A stretch of DNA of 64,000 nucleotides from Aquamicrobium sp. (lineage in GTDB: Bacteria; Pseudomonadota; Alphaproteobacteria; Rhizobiales; Rhizobiaceae): positions 124,001 through 188,000 of the forward strand of contig NZ_JAMLIE010000002.1 of assembly GCF_023954335.1 (NCBI RefSeq). Direction: 5' to 3'. Under the pieces are notes generated by a model that was given only the letters and a program-made list of their open reading frames with translations, had not been told where the DNA came from and did not search any database. A program made the translations under genes and the position numbers. Shown here piece after piece: positions 1-8,768 of this stretch (its first letter is position 1; every line of letters starts with the position of its first letter).

Positions 1-75
1 ATCGGACTGCAGGCGCGACGTCTGGTAGCGCATCGCCTGCGAGATTGCCTGGGAGGAAACGAAAGAGACTTTCAT
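1..75 (-). CDS. flgL: Flagellar hook-associated protein FlgL, N-terminus only
   Basis: The window edge cuts this gene after 25 codons. The visible N-terminus, beginning MKVSFVSSQAISQAM, resembles rhizobial FlgL (hook-filament junction protein, HAP3), which starts with a flagellin-like coiled-coil segment. The ATG lies only a few bases downstream of the flgK stop, in the same direction, as expected for the flgE-flgK-flgL order of this group. FlgL sits between FlgK and the filament and is secreted through the flagellar type III apparatus. The identification rests on a short stretch plus strong synteny. Confidence 0.8.
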   Translation of the reverse strand, partial: MKVSFVSSQAISQAMRYQTSRLQSD

Positions 76-79
76 GGCG

Positions 80-1531
80 TCATCTCACCGCATTCAGAAG
101 CGTCCGGAGCATTTCGTCGACAACCTGCAACATCTTGGCCGAAGCGGAATAGGAGTGCTCGAGCTCGAGCATCAGCGCCATTTCCTCGTCGACATTGACG
201 CTGGTGATGTTCGAGAGGGCCTCGCTGGAGCGGATCACCAGCGCGCTCTTGGTCTCGGCGGCGCCGGCGGCGGTCTTGCGCGCGTCCTCGAGCCAGCCGA
301 CCATGGAGGCGGAATAGGAGGTCAGGCTCTGGCCGACGATCGTGCCCGAGACGGAGACGAAGCTGTCCTGTGCGTCGAGCCGCTCGGCGTAGCCGCGCAG
401 CCTGTCGCTGAAGCTGGCGAGGTCCGCCGGGTTGTAGTCGAAGTTCGCGCCGTCCCGCAGAAGCAGCGGATCGCCGCCCTGGGTGGGGTCGATCAGCGCG
501 TTCAGCCTGATCTCGCCGGCAAGGCCGGTCAGGACCGTCCCGCCGGCCGGAATCGCGGGCGCGACGCTGAGCGAGGTGAACAGGCCCGCCCGGACGTCGG
601 CGGGGTTGCCCGGATCGACCTCGGCGAAGGCCGTGATCAGGCCGCGCGCGATCTCATCGAGCTGGAGCTGCATGCCATTGGCGTACTCGTCGCGCAGCTG
701 GACCATGGCCGCGAGGGAGCCGGAGGCGGTGGTGTTGGCGCCCGTGGCGGAAAACAGCGGAACGCCGTCGACATAGACGTTGTTGCCCTGCGTCGCCGCG
801 CCGTAGGCGGGCGTTCGCTCGAAATGCACGTAGCGCGGAATGGTCTCGAACAGAGTGCTGCCGTCGGCAGTGACGATCATGGTGTCGCCGCCGCTGCGCG
901 AGATGGTCGAGATCGGCACGATCTCGGAAATCTTCTTCAGCAGCGCGTCGCGCCGGTCGAGGCTGTCGAGGACGTCGCGGCCGGAGGCGGTGCCCTTGAT
1001 GATCTCGTCGTTGACGGACTTGAAGTCGGCGAGAAGCTGGTTCAGCTCGCCGACGGCGGTGGCGATCTGGCCGTCCATGTCGGTGCGGAAGGCCTGGATC
1101 GCGCTCGTTCCCTGGTTGAGCCCGAGCACGAGCTGGCGCGCCGCCTCCACCGTGTTCTCGGCCAGCGTGCGGTTCGACGGCGTCGAGGCGTAGAATTGCA
1201 GGGCTTCCTGCAACTTGCCGATCAGCACCGCGGGCGATGAGGCGTTGTCGACGCCGTTCACCGATGTCTGCAGCCGGTCCAGCCCGTCGACGATCGCGCT
1301 CTGCGCCGTCCAGCCGGAGATCGCCGACAGGTTCTGCCTGAACAGGGCGGTGTTGGTGGCGCGGGCGATGGAGGCGACCTGCGCCCCCGGGGCAAGGCTC
1401 GATATGATCGCCGTGCGCCGCGCATAGTCGGCGTTGTAGGCGTTCGCCATGTTCTTCGACACAACGCTGGTCTGGCGCTGGGTATTCAGAAGCGAGTTCT
1501 GCGCAATGCTCAGTGCGGTCGAAAGAGACAT
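80..1531 (-). CDS. flgK: Flagellar hook-associated protein FlgK
   Basis: FlgK (HAP1) is the first junction protein between hook and filament. The 483-residue product has the N-terminal axial-protein segment with the rod/hook signature NMANAYNADYARR near residues 27-39. It has a variable middle region and a C-terminal heptad-rich helix ending LRTLLNAVR, the usual FlgK/FlgE C-terminal coiled coil. The ATG at 1531 has an AGGGA ribosome site five bases upstream. It follows flgE by about 34 bases and precedes flgL by a few bases, so the three genes probably form one transcription unit. The length is typical for alphaproteobacterial FlgK. Confidence 0.95.
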   Translation of the reverse strand: MSLSTALSIAQNSLLNTQRQTSVVSKNMANAYNADYARRTAIISSLAPGAQVASIARATNTALFRQNLSAISGWTAQSAIVDGLDRLQTSVNGVDNASSPAVLIGKLQEALQFYASTPSNRTLAENTVEAARQLVLGLNQGTSAIQAFRTDMDGQIATAVGELNQLLADFKSVNDEIIKGTASGRDVLDSLDRRDALLKKISEIVPISTISRSGGDTMIVTADGSTLFETIPRYVHFERTPAYGAATQGNNVYVDGVPLFSATGANTTASGSLAAMVQLRDEYANGMQLQLDEIARGLITAFAEVDPGNPADVRAGLFTSLSVAPAIPAGGTVLTGLAGEIRLNALIDPTQGGDPLLLRDGANFDYNPADLASFSDRLRGYAERLDAQDSFVSVSGTIVGQSLTSYSASMVGWLEDARKTAAGAAETKSALVIRSSEALSNITSVNVDEEMALMLELEHSYSASAKMLQVVDEMLRTLLNAVR

Positions 1532-1565
1532 GTTTTCCCTGCTGCGTGTCCGCCGCGGCGGCCGC

Positions 1566-2852
1566 TTACCTCTTGAGGTTGACCAGAACGTCCATCAGGT
1601 CCGACCCTGTCTGGAAGACTTTCGAGTTCGCCGTGTAGTTGCGCTGCGACTCGATCATGTTCGTCAGCTCCTCGGCGATGTCGACGTTGGAGTTCTCGAC
1701 GGAGCCGGAGATGATGTCGCCAAGGCCGCCCGACCCGGGAAAGCCGATCTGCACGTTGCCCGACTCCAGCCCGACGGCGAAGACGTTGCCCGGCAGCACC
1801 TGGAGCTGGTCCGGGCTCTGCACCGTCGCGATTGGCAGGCGGTAGAGCGGCGCGGTCGAGCCGTTGGCGTACTGGGCGTAGAGGACGCCGTCCGTGCCGA
1901 TGACGACGCCGTCGACCGAGGCCGGGCCGTTGCCGTTCCTGCCGACGTCGCCTTGCGTGAACTCGGCCGCGAGCTGGGTCATGCCCGAGAGGTCCATCTC
2001 GATCATCTCGCCGTTCAGCCCCGAAAGGTCGATGTTCACCGAGGCCGGGCCGATGAGCTTGCCGTAGCCGTCGAACTCCAGCGACACGGTCTGGAGCGCC
2101 GGCTGGCTGTAGGGGAAGGAGGTCGTCGCGGCCGCGTTCGGCTGGTAGAAGACCGACATTTCCCAGGTGTCGTTGGTCGGCGGGATGGCTGCGGGATCGG
2201 CGGTGCCGGTCCGGGTGAAGAAGATGTCGAGCAGCACTTCCTGACCGACATTGTCGTAGACGACGAGCGAGCGCTTGGCGGTGAACTCGGCGTTCGGATC
2301 GTTGGTCGAGGGCAGGCCGGCCACCGCCACGACGTCGGCGGTGTAGGGCAGGTTGGCCGAATAGTTGGCCAGCGTGGTCGGCGTCGCCTGCAGCTCGTTG
2401 TTGGTGATGCGGACCGGCTCGAGGCCGGCATAGCCGTTGGCCACCGGGCTCGGGATGCCGTTCTCGTAGCTGTAGCCGAGGAGGTAGAAGCCGGCGGCGT
2501 TGACGAGGCGGCCCTCATTGTCCGGGACGAACGAGCCGGCGCGGGTCAGGAACGGCTGGCCGTTGGAGTTCTCCACCACGAAGAAGCCGTTGCCCTTGAT
2601 GGAAAGGTCGGTCCCGGAGGTGGTGTACTGGGTGTTGCCCGCCTGCGAGATGGCGTAGCGGATGGTGGTGGCGACGCCGCCGGAAACGTAGTTGGTGCCG
2701 GCGTTGGGGATGACCAGGGAGGAGAACTCCACGCTGGCGCGCTTGTAGCCGTTGGTGCCGGAATTGGCGATGTTGTCGGCGACGGTGGCAAGGCGCGTCG
2801 ATTGCGCCGCCATGCCCGAAACGCCGGTGCGCATCATTCCGTAGAGGCTCAT
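1566..2852 (-). CDS. flgE: Flagellar hook protein FlgE
   Basis: FlgE polymerises into the flexible hook. The 428-residue protein has the flagellar basal-body rod motif at its N-terminus (ANSGTNGYKRASVEF, about residues 29-43). Its C-terminal domain reads SNVDIAEELTNMIESQRNYT, the standard Flg_bbr_C signature. A GAGGAGA ribosome site lies about eight bases before the ATG. It is the first gene of the flgE-flgK-flgL unit and sits just downstream of ftcR. A candidate flagellar promoter element lies 39-66 bases upstream of the start (2891-2918). Confidence 0.96.
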   Translation of the reverse strand: MSLYGMMRTGVSGMAAQSTRLATVADNIANSGTNGYKRASVEFSSLVIPNAGTNYVSGGVATTIRYAISQAGNTQYTTSGTDLSIKGNGFFVVENSNGQPFLTRAGSFVPDNEGRLVNAAGFYLLGYSYENGIPSPVANGYAGLEPVRITNNELQATPTTLANYSANLPYTADVVAVAGLPSTNDPNAEFTAKRSLVVYDNVGQEVLLDIFFTRTGTADPAAIPPTNDTWEMSVFYQPNAAATTSFPYSQPALQTVSLEFDGYGKLIGPASVNIDLSGLNGEMIEMDLSGMTQLAAEFTQGDVGRNGNGPASVDGVVIGTDGVLYAQYANGSTAPLYRLPIATVQSPDQLQVLPGNVFAVGLESGNVQIGFPGSGGLGDIISGSVENSNVDIAEELTNMIESQRNYTANSKVFQTGSDLMDVLVNLKR

Positions 2853-2890
2853 ATGGGTATCTCCTCGAGATTCAAACCGCTCGGACGAAT

Positions 2891-2918
2891 GCTATGCGCC
2901 GTGTCTTGCGTGAGGCTG
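2891..2918 (-). promoter_or_regulatory. Candidate FtcR-type flagellar promoter element upstream of flgE
   Basis: Read in the gene direction this is CAGCCTCACGCAAG, eight bases, then CATAGC. The same arrangement with one difference in the 14-mer and CATAGT recurs upstream of the DUF1217/flgF operon at nearly the same distance from the start codon. CATAGC could be a -10 box with the 14-mer as activator site. Seen: the repeated element. Inferred: that FtcR or another flagellar regulator binds it. Confidence 0.5.
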
Positions 2919-2960
2919 TTCTGATCGAACCGGAGTGGAAATAAAGAGCCGGCCGCGGAG

Positions 2961-2974
2961 AACGGGCGCCCGTT
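2961..2974 (-). terminator. Perfect GC hairpin after ftcR, possible terminator
   Basis: The 14-base perfect palindrome AACGGGCGCCCGTT lies about 24 bases after the ftcR stop and upstream of flgE. It has no immediate T-tract on the transcribed strand, so it may only weaken read-through from ftcR into flgE. Confidence 0.3.
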
Positions 2975-2997
2975 TCCGGGCCGCGGCGCTGGGCGCA

Positions 2998-3666
2998 TCA
3001 GGCGACCAGCCGGTAGCCGAGGAACCGCTTGGAATCGATCGGGTCGAAGCCGAGCCGCTCGCGCAGCTTCCTGCGCAGCTTGCTGATGTGGCTCTCGACG
3101 ACGTTCTCCTCGACGTCTTCGTCGAAGATGCCGTAGATCGCGTTGAAGACCTGGTTCTTGGTGACGCGGCGGCCGGCATTGGCGGCGAGGAATTCGAGGA
3201 TGCGGCGCTCTCGGCGCGGCAGCGGCAGCGGCGTGCCCTCGATCTCGGGGTCGCGGCCGTCCATGAAGATGCGCAGCGCGCCGAATTCCGAGAACGGCTT
3301 TTCGTCCTGGGCGCGGCGGCTGATCGCGGAGATGCGCGCCAGAATCTCGCGGATGTGGACCGGCTTGCGCACCACGTCGTCGACGCCGGACTCGAAAAGC
3401 CGCAGCGTGTTCTCGAGCGAGTGCTGCTCGCTGAGCGCGATGACCGGCGCCGTGCTGCGGTCGCGGATGCGACGCGGACACACGAATTCGCTGGAGCATT
3501 CGCCGATCAGGAAGGCGCGCACCGACCTCAGGTCGTCTTCCGGCGCGCTGGAGACCCAGTCGCTGAATTCGCTCGACGCGAACCCTGCGCTGGCAACGCC
3601 TTCCCGGTTGAAAAGAGAATTATATCCGTTCGTTACGAGCTCGCGCTCGTCCACTATCACTATCAT
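2998..3666 (-). CDS. ftcR: Flagellar transcriptional regulator FtcR/Rem (OmpR-type orphan response regulator)
   Basis: FtcR (Brucella) and its relative Rem (Sinorhizobium) are OmpR-family regulators that activate flagellar operons. The 222-residue product has an N-terminal receiver-like fold (residues 1-110) with acidic D6-E7 and a conserved lysine in VRKPVHIREIL. The strand that normally carries the phospho-accepting aspartate reads FLIGE, so the Asp is missing and phosphorylation-independent action is likely. Residues 125-222 are a winged helix (RRERRILEFLAAN, then VVESHISKLRRKLRERLG). No histidine kinase is adjacent. Its position between the motility genes and flgE matches the Brucella/Mesorhizobium arrangement. 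Confidence 0.9.
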   Translation of the reverse strand: MIVIVDERELVTNGYNSLFNREGVASAGFASSEFSDWVSSAPEDDLRSVRAFLIGECSSEFVCPRRIRDRSTAPVIALSEQHSLENTLRLFESGVDDVVRKPVHIREILARISAISRRAQDEKPFSEFGALRIFMDGRDPEIEGTPLPLPRRERRILEFLAANAGRRVTKNQVFNAIYGIFDEDVEENVVESHISKLRRKLRERLGFDPIDSKRFLGYRLVA

Positions 3667-3811
3667 CGGCCCGCCCTCGAATCAGTTGATCCGTTCTGTG
3701 GATAAAGGGGTATCCGGCCGGGGGAATCTCGGGCAACCACTAATTCTTGTGGATAGTTTTTTGGGAGTCGCGTGGGAGGCCGGGAACGGGGGCTGCCGCA
3801 TCCCTCTGCAA

Positions 3812-4375
3812 TCATGAGTGGCAGAACGCGCGCGCCTGCGGGGTCCATTGGCCGAAGCCGGTGGCGGCCAGATTGGCGATCACCCGGCACACGTAACGCT
3901 TCTGCGCCGGGTCGTTGTCTGGGCCGGCATGGTAGCGGGCGACGGCGAGCGCCCATGTGCCGTGCCGCTTCTTCAGCTGGGCGAGAAACCGGGCGGCGTA
4001 GTCGACGTTGAAGCGCGGATCGAGCATGTGCCGCAGGCTGGTGAAATGCTCGGCATGGTAGTGATGGTTGATCTGCATGCAGCCGAGGTCGATGAGCTTG
4101 ACGCCGCCGCTGCGCGCCTTGCGGAACGCGTTTTCCGCCTCGGTCGCCGAGCGCGCGAACACGGCGCGGCCCTCGATGTTGAGCGCGTAGGGATGGAGGC
4201 TGCCCTTGCGACCGGTCTCGGCGAGGCCGACCGCGTAGAGGATGCCGGCAGGCACGTCGTAGCGGTCCGCCGCCCGCAGGATCTCGGCCTCGCAGGCGTT
4301 GCCGGCCGCTGCCGCGGAGCAGGCGAAGCTAGATATAAACGCCGCCGCCAGCGCGCTCCGCAGCCGTTTCGCCAT
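3812..4375 (-). CDS. Periplasmic lytic transglycosylase (SLT domain)
   Basis: Probable peptidoglycan-cleaving transglycosylase, likely opening the wall for rod or motor assembly, a role FlgJ-type muramidases play in other bacteria. From the ATG at 4375 the product begins MAKRLRSALAAAF, a signal peptide running to an Ala-rich cleavage site, then a mature SLT fold. The presumed catalytic glutamate is in AVGLAETG, followed by LGCMQINHHYH and VARYHAG, the usual goose-lysozyme-like motifs. The ATG lies inside the end of fliK (47-base overlap). A longer start at 4432 would add a basic extension that looks like read-through, so the shorter start is preferred. Confidence 0.85.
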   Translation of the reverse strand: MAKRLRSALAAAFISSFACSAAAAGNACEAEILRAADRYDVPAGILYAVGLAETGRKGSLHPYALNIEGRAVFARSATEAENAFRKARSGGVKLIDLGCMQINHHYHAEHFTSLRHMLDPRFNVDYAARFLAQLKKRHGTWALAVARYHAGPDNDPAQKRYVCRVIANLAATGFGQWTPQARAFCHS

Positions 4376-5705
4376 GGGTGCCGCGCGCCGTGTTGCCATC
4401 GCTCTTCTCGCCCTGTCCGCCGCGCCCGGCATTCGCTCCGGCCTCGCCCTGCTGGCCCTGCAGGAAGGGATCGCGCTGGCCGCCGCCCTGCTGCTGGGAC
4501 GCGGCCGCGCCGGACTGCGCCTGCTGGATCGTCACCCGCTCGATGTCGTAGCCGATGCCGCGCAGCGCCTTGACGATGGCGTCGGCGTCGTTCGACAGCC
4601 GCTGGCGGGCGTCACTGGATTCGACGCGGATTTCAATCTCGAGTTGTGATCCGGTGGCGACCAGCCGGGCGGTGACCATGCCGAGCTCGGCGGGGTTCAG
4701 CTGGATGCGCAGCGTCGAGACGGTGCCGGCTTGCTGGCCGCGCTGGGTCGCCGCTTCGGCTGCGGCGGCGCGCCATGTCGGCTCCGCTTCCATCGCCGCG
4801 ACGACGCCGGCGGCCGTGGGCGACAGCGCGGCCGGCTGGGAAAGGGTCACGGGCAGCACGGGCGGCGCCGAGGTCGAGAAGCCGAGGACGCTGACGCGCG
4901 GCTGGCCGCCGTCCGCGCCCGTCCGGGTTCCGCCGTCCGTCCCGCCACGCTCGGCCATCGCGCGTGGAGCCGTCAGGCGGGAGAGTTCGGGCTGCTGCCG
5001 CTCCGCCGGGGCAGGGCGCTGCTCCTGCCGGACGGGCTCGTCGGCACGGCCGGCGGCGGGGGATGCCTGCGGGCCCGGCCTGCGCTCCGCCTCGCGCGCC
5101 TGCGCGCCCCGCCGCTCTGTAGGGGCGGGCTCGCCGATGGCGGCGGCGACGGGCGCAGCCGTCTGGGTCCGCTCGTTCCCGATGGCCGTTGCGATGATGT
5201 CGGCACTTGCCTGCCGGCGCGGCGCTTCCCCGCCGTCCGCATCGACCGTGTCGGAGGCCGGCGCGGCTTCGTCCTTCCCGCCGGGCTGCCGTTCGTCGGC
5301 GGCAATCGGCACCCCTATTCTTGCCGGGTGGTCATCGGCCTGCATCCGGGGCGTCGTGTCCGGCGTATCGACGGCGTCGCGCGCCTCGTCATGCGCCGCC
5401 ATGTCGGGCAACGCCCCGTCCGCGTCCGGAAGCCCGATCTCGGCGGGATCGCCGGCGGCCGGGTCCGGGGTCTGTCCGAAGGGCACCAGCAGGGCGAGCT
5501 TGTCGCCATAGCCGCCGAGCCGCCATTTCGGCGGCTGCCCGTCGGCCTGCTCCGCATCGTCGCGGGGATGCGGCATGCGCTTTGCCGATTTCTGGGTGAG
5601 CGCCTCGTCGAATGCGGACGCCTCGCCCTTTTCCATCCTGCCGCCGCGTTCGCCGTCGCGCGTGGCAATTGCGGGGCCGAGGCCCATGGCAACGTCCATC
5701 GTCAT
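4329..5705 (-). CDS. fliK: Flagellar hook-length control protein FliK (formerly MotD in rhizobia)
   Basis: The 458-residue protein is Pro/Ala/Glu/Arg-rich and low-complexity through residue 320, then has a compact Flg_hook domain (about 330-397) with LRIQLNPAELGMV and LRGIGYDIERVTI. A Gln/Gly-rich tail follows. FliK measures hook length and switches export specificity through FlhB, which is also encoded in this window. In Sinorhizobium the gene in the motB-motC-motD position was first called motD and later shown to be the FliK equivalent. Its ATG overlaps the motC stop by four bases, so it is translationally coupled within the motB-motC-fliK run. Confidence 0.9.
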   Translation of the reverse strand: MTMDVAMGLGPAIATRDGERGGRMEKGEASAFDEALTQKSAKRMPHPRDDAEQADGQPPKWRLGGYGDKLALLVPFGQTPDPAAGDPAEIGLPDADGALPDMAAHDEARDAVDTPDTTPRMQADDHPARIGVPIAADERQPGGKDEAAPASDTVDADGGEAPRRQASADIIATAIGNERTQTAAPVAAAIGEPAPTERRGAQAREAERRPGPQASPAAGRADEPVRQEQRPAPAERQQPELSRLTAPRAMAERGGTDGGTRTGADGGQPRVSVLGFSTSAPPVLPVTLSQPAALSPTAAGVVAAMEAEPTWRAAAAEAATQRGQQAGTVSTLRIQLNPAELGMVTARLVATGSQLEIEIRVESSDARQRLSNDADAIVKALRGIGYDIERVTIQQAQSGAAASQQQGGGQRDPFLQGQQGEAGANAGRGGQGEKSDGNTARGTHGETAAERAGGGVYI

Positions 5706-6904
5706 GGCTTGCTCTCCTCAAGCAGTCTGTCGATCTCCTCCAGCCGCGCGCGGGCCGAGGTGACGAGAGGATCGATCGGGGCGTCGTCTGCGCCGGCCGC
5801 CGCGCTCTGCGCGCCCTCTGTGGGCGGGCGGGCGGCATGGGCGTTCACCGGGGCGACGACCTCGGTGGCGACGGTGCGGGCGGCCTCCAGCAGGGCCCGG
5901 TCGGCCGAGGAAAGCCGCGAGGCGTCCATCTCGATCAGCCGGTCGAGCACGGCGTCGACCGAATCCGACGTCACCGACGATATGCTGGCATAGAGCTCGC
6001 TGCGCGCGTCGCTGGCGTCGGACACGGCCTCGGCCTCGGCTTCGCCCGTCGAGCGGCGCGAGGCGAACTCGAGCAGGGCGGTGTCGCCGTCGATGGCGGC
6101 CCGGCGCGCGAGGCGCAGATAGACGGTGCGGGCCTGCTCCTGCGTCATCCACGAGACGGCCTGCTCGACGCGGGCGAGGTCGATGCTGTCCTTCAGCGCA
6201 AGGATGCCGGCGACGAAGGTCTCTGCGAATTGCGCGGCATAGGGCGAGCGCAGGAACCGGCGGGAATACTGCTCGGCGGCGCGCGTGAACCGCTCCACGT
6301 CGCCGCTCGGGACCGCAAGCGCCAGCGTGCGCCGCAGCGCCGCTTCCTCGACCAGCGTGCCGGGGGCAAGAAGCCGCGCCCGGTCGAGCATGGCAAGGCC
6401 GGACTTCACGTCGTCGCCGGCGACGACCGATCCCTTGACGAGCGCGAGGAACGCCGCGACGTCCTGCGTGTGGGCGGCCGGGTCGACCGAGGCCATCACG
6501 CGGCGCGCCTCGGCCACGTCCCCGCCGAGATAGCTCAGCACGCCTTCAGTCGCGGCGCGGTCGGCCTCGTCGAGCGAGAGCCCGCCGAGGCTGGCGGCGA
6601 CGGTTTCGGGATTGCCGCCGCTCATCGCGTAGACCATTAGCGCATCGAAGTTGCGGCGCTCGGTGAACTCCTGGCCTTGCGCGTTGCGGAAGCGGGCGTC
6701 GATCAGCTCGAGCAGCTTCTTCTGCATCGGCAGCGCCGCGTGGTCGCCGCCGGCGATGCGGTCCTGCACCAGCTCGAGCGAGCGCACCATCTGGTAGGGC
6801 TGAAGGCCGCCGTCCCGCGCCGCCGGCTCCTCGGCGCGCGCGCCCGAGCCCGCGAGCGCGGCGAGCGCCAGGACGAGGACCGCGATGCCATCGCGCGGTT
6901 TCAT
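5702..6904 (-). CDS. motC: Periplasmic motor protein MotC
   Basis: MotC is a rhizobial periplasmic accessory motor protein thought to contact MotB and control rotation. The 400-residue product has a signal peptide (MKPRDGIAVLVLALAALAGS, then an Ala cleavage region) and a largely helical mature part. Recognisable segments include LQPYQMVRSLELVQDRIAGG and MQKKLLELIDARF. The C-terminus is Ala/Pro-rich. It overlaps motB by four bases upstream and fliK by four bases downstream. Its chaperone MotE is encoded at 15697-16242 in the same cluster. Confidence 0.9.
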   Translation of the reverse strand: MKPRDGIAVLVLALAALAGSGARAEEPAARDGGLQPYQMVRSLELVQDRIAGGDHAALPMQKKLLELIDARFRNAQGQEFTERRNFDALMVYAMSGGNPETVAASLGGLSLDEADRAATEGVLSYLGGDVAEARRVMASVDPAAHTQDVAAFLALVKGSVVAGDDVKSGLAMLDRARLLAPGTLVEEAALRRTLALAVPSGDVERFTRAAEQYSRRFLRSPYAAQFAETFVAGILALKDSIDLARVEQAVSWMTQEQARTVYLRLARRAAIDGDTALLEFASRRSTGEAEAEAVSDASDARSELYASISSVTSDSVDAVLDRLIEMDASRLSSADRALLEAARTVATEVVAPVNAHAARPPTEGAQSAAAGADDAPIDPLVTSARARLEEIDRLLEESKP

Positions 6905-8115
6905 CTTTCCGTCTCCAGAAAGATCTCGATGCGGCGGTTGGCGTTGGCGAAGGGATCGTCGGCGATCCGCAGCTTGCGGTCGGCGAAGCCGGCGACCTCG
7001 CTGACGCGGGCCTCGTCCATGCCGGCGCGCACCAGCATGTAATAGGCCGAATGGGCGCGCGCGGTGGAAAGGCGCCAGTTGTCGTAATTGGCGTTGCGGA
7101 ACGGCCGCCCGTCGGTGTGGCCGTTGATCCTGATCCGGCCGCTCTGCTCGTTGAGCGAGCGGGCGATCTTCTCCATGGCCAGCACGAGCTCACCCTTCGG
7201 CACGGCCGACCCGACCTCGAACATGCCGAAATCGAGATCGTCTGTGATGGAGATGAGGACGCCGTCGCCCTGCACCTCGACCGACACGGCCTTGTTGAGC
7301 GTGGAATCGCGGCCGAACGCCTCGGCGATGCCCTCGCGCACCTCCTCGGCCACCTTCATCGCATGGCCGGCGGCCGGGGCCTGACCCTCTTCGGACGGCT
7401 CTGCCTCGGCCATCTGCGCCGGCTGCGTGGCGGGCAGGGCTTCGCCCTCGGCCACGGCTTCCTCCTGCGCCTCGACCGGCGGCTCGGCGCTTTCCGGCGC
7501 TTCGGGCTGCCCGCGCCGGAACACGTCGAGCTCGGCATCGTCAGCGCTCGTCGCGATCTCCTGCGACCAGAAATCGGGCGCGAAGGGATCGCGATAGGAT
7601 TCGCCGCCCTGCGCGCCGGTGGCCGGGCCGGAGGTCTGCGCGCCGCCGTCGCCCTTCTCGGAGACGTTCTGGAGCGTCGCCGTCTGGGCGGCGATTTCGG
7701 CAAGCACCGCGTAGGGGTCGGAGAACAGGTGCTGGTCCGACGTCTTGTGCGTGTCTTCCGTTTCCAGCGAATTGACGAATTGGCCGGTGGCCGTCTCCGG
7801 CTGCGGCGCGTTGCGCGAGGTGTCGCTCGGCGACGGCTCGGGAGGGATCTCCTTGCCCGGATCGTCCAGCCCCTTCTTGCTCGGGGCGCTGTCCACCAGC
7901 GTCATCGGGTTGAAATAGCTGGCGATGGCGGCCTTGGTCTGCTCGCTGGTGGCGTTGACCAGCCACATCACCAGGAAGAAGCACATCAGCGCGGTCATGA
8001 AGTCGGCGAAGGCGATCTTCCAGACGCCGCCATGGTGGCCGTCGTCATGGTCGCTGTTGTGGCGCTTGACGATGATGATCTCGCGCTTACCTTCCTCGGC
8101 GTCGAATGCGCTCAT
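6901..8115 (-). CDS. motB: Flagellar stator protein MotB
   Basis: MotB forms the proton-conducting stator with MotA and anchors it to peptidoglycan. From MSAFDAEEGK, the single membrane helix follows VWKIAFADFMTALMC, with the essential proton-accepting aspartate at residue 38. The long periplasmic part is Glu/Pro/Ala-rich and ends in an OmpA-like peptidoglycan-binding domain (RINGHTDGRPF; NANRRIEIFLE). The ATG at 8115 overlaps the stop of the fliH-like gene as ATGA, which decides the start against an upstream ATG at 8145. At 404 residues it is longer than enterobacterial MotB, as usual in rhizobia. Its partner motA is about 16 kb away. Confidence 0.95.
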   Translation of the reverse strand: MSAFDAEEGKREIIIVKRHNSDHDDGHHGGVWKIAFADFMTALMCFFLVMWLVNATSEQTKAAIASYFNPMTLVDSAPSKKGLDDPGKEIPPEPSPSDTSRNAPQPETATGQFVNSLETEDTHKTSDQHLFSDPYAVLAEIAAQTATLQNVSEKGDGGAQTSGPATGAQGGESYRDPFAPDFWSQEIATSADDAELDVFRRGQPEAPESAEPPVEAQEEAVAEGEALPATQPAQMAEAEPSEEGQAPAAGHAMKVAEEVREGIAEAFGRDSTLNKAVSVEVQGDGVLISITDDLDFGMFEVGSAVPKGELVLAMEKIARSLNEQSGRIRINGHTDGRPFRNANYDNWRLSTARAHSAYYMLVRAGMDEARVSEVAGFADRKLRIADDPFANANRRIEIFLETER

Positions 8116-8768
8116 GCCAATGTCTCCGCAAGCGCAGCCGACCATTCGGCAAGGCGTGTCTCGTAGATGCTGTCGTCAATGATGACGGAGAGGTCGAAAT
8201 CGGGGCTTTCCATGAAGTCGAACTGGCTGGCGCGGCCGGGCATCTTCCGCTTCAGCGTCTCGAACAGCGGCAGGCTGCCGTGGATGCGCACGCGCACGGC
8301 CTCGCCGTCGCCCAGCGCCTCGCCGATGAGGACGACGAGCCGGTCGATCGAGCGGTCGCGCAGATCGTCGCTCAGCATGGTGCCGAGGATGCGCGCGGTG
8401 ACAGTGCTGGTGGAGGCGGCGAGGCGCTCCTCCATCTCGGCGAAGCCGGAGGCGATCTTCTCCGTCGCCGCTTCGGCGAAACGCAGCTGCAGCTCGGCCA
8501 TCTCGTCGGCGTGGCGCTGCTGCTCGGCGCGCAGCGCCTCGGCATGCTCGGCGGCGAGCCGCTCGGACAGGGTCTCCTCGGCCCGCGCCACTGCCTCGGC
8601 GACGAGGGCGTCGACATCGACCGGCTCGGGCTGCGCCATCGCCGGAAAGTCGGGAAAGCCGGCAGGCTCCATGGGAAAATGCGCCGCGGCGACGGAAAAA
8701 GGCTCCGCGGAGCAAGCGGGGCTTGCTCCGAAGTCCTTGAGCGCATCGGCCAGCGACAATGCGGACAT
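8112..8768 (-). CDS. fliH: FliH-like flagellar export ATPase regulator
   Basis: The 218-residue protein has the FliH/type III stator layout: an acidic Pro-rich N-terminus and a long Ala/Glu coiled coil (about 50-115, VARAEETLSERLAAEHAEALR). A compact C-terminal domain follows (RSIDRLVVLIGEALG, VRVRIHGSLPLFETL). FliH links the FliI ATPase to the export gate and C-ring protein FliN. The start overlaps the fliF stop by one base (TGATG) and the stop overlaps the motB start by four bases. The fold is suggested by layout and position rather than by a sharp motif, so a rhizobial-specific FliH name is tentative. Confidence 0.75.
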   Translation of the reverse strand: MSALSLADALKDFGASPACSAEPFSVAAAHFPMEPAGFPDFPAMAQPEPVDVDALVAEAVARAEETLSERLAAEHAEALRAEQQRHADEMAELQLRFAEAATEKIASGFAEMEERLAASTSTVTARILGTMLSDDLRDRSIDRLVVLIGEALGDGEAVRVRIHGSLPLFETLKRKMPGRASQFDFMESPDFDLSVIIDDSIYETRLAEWSAALAETLA

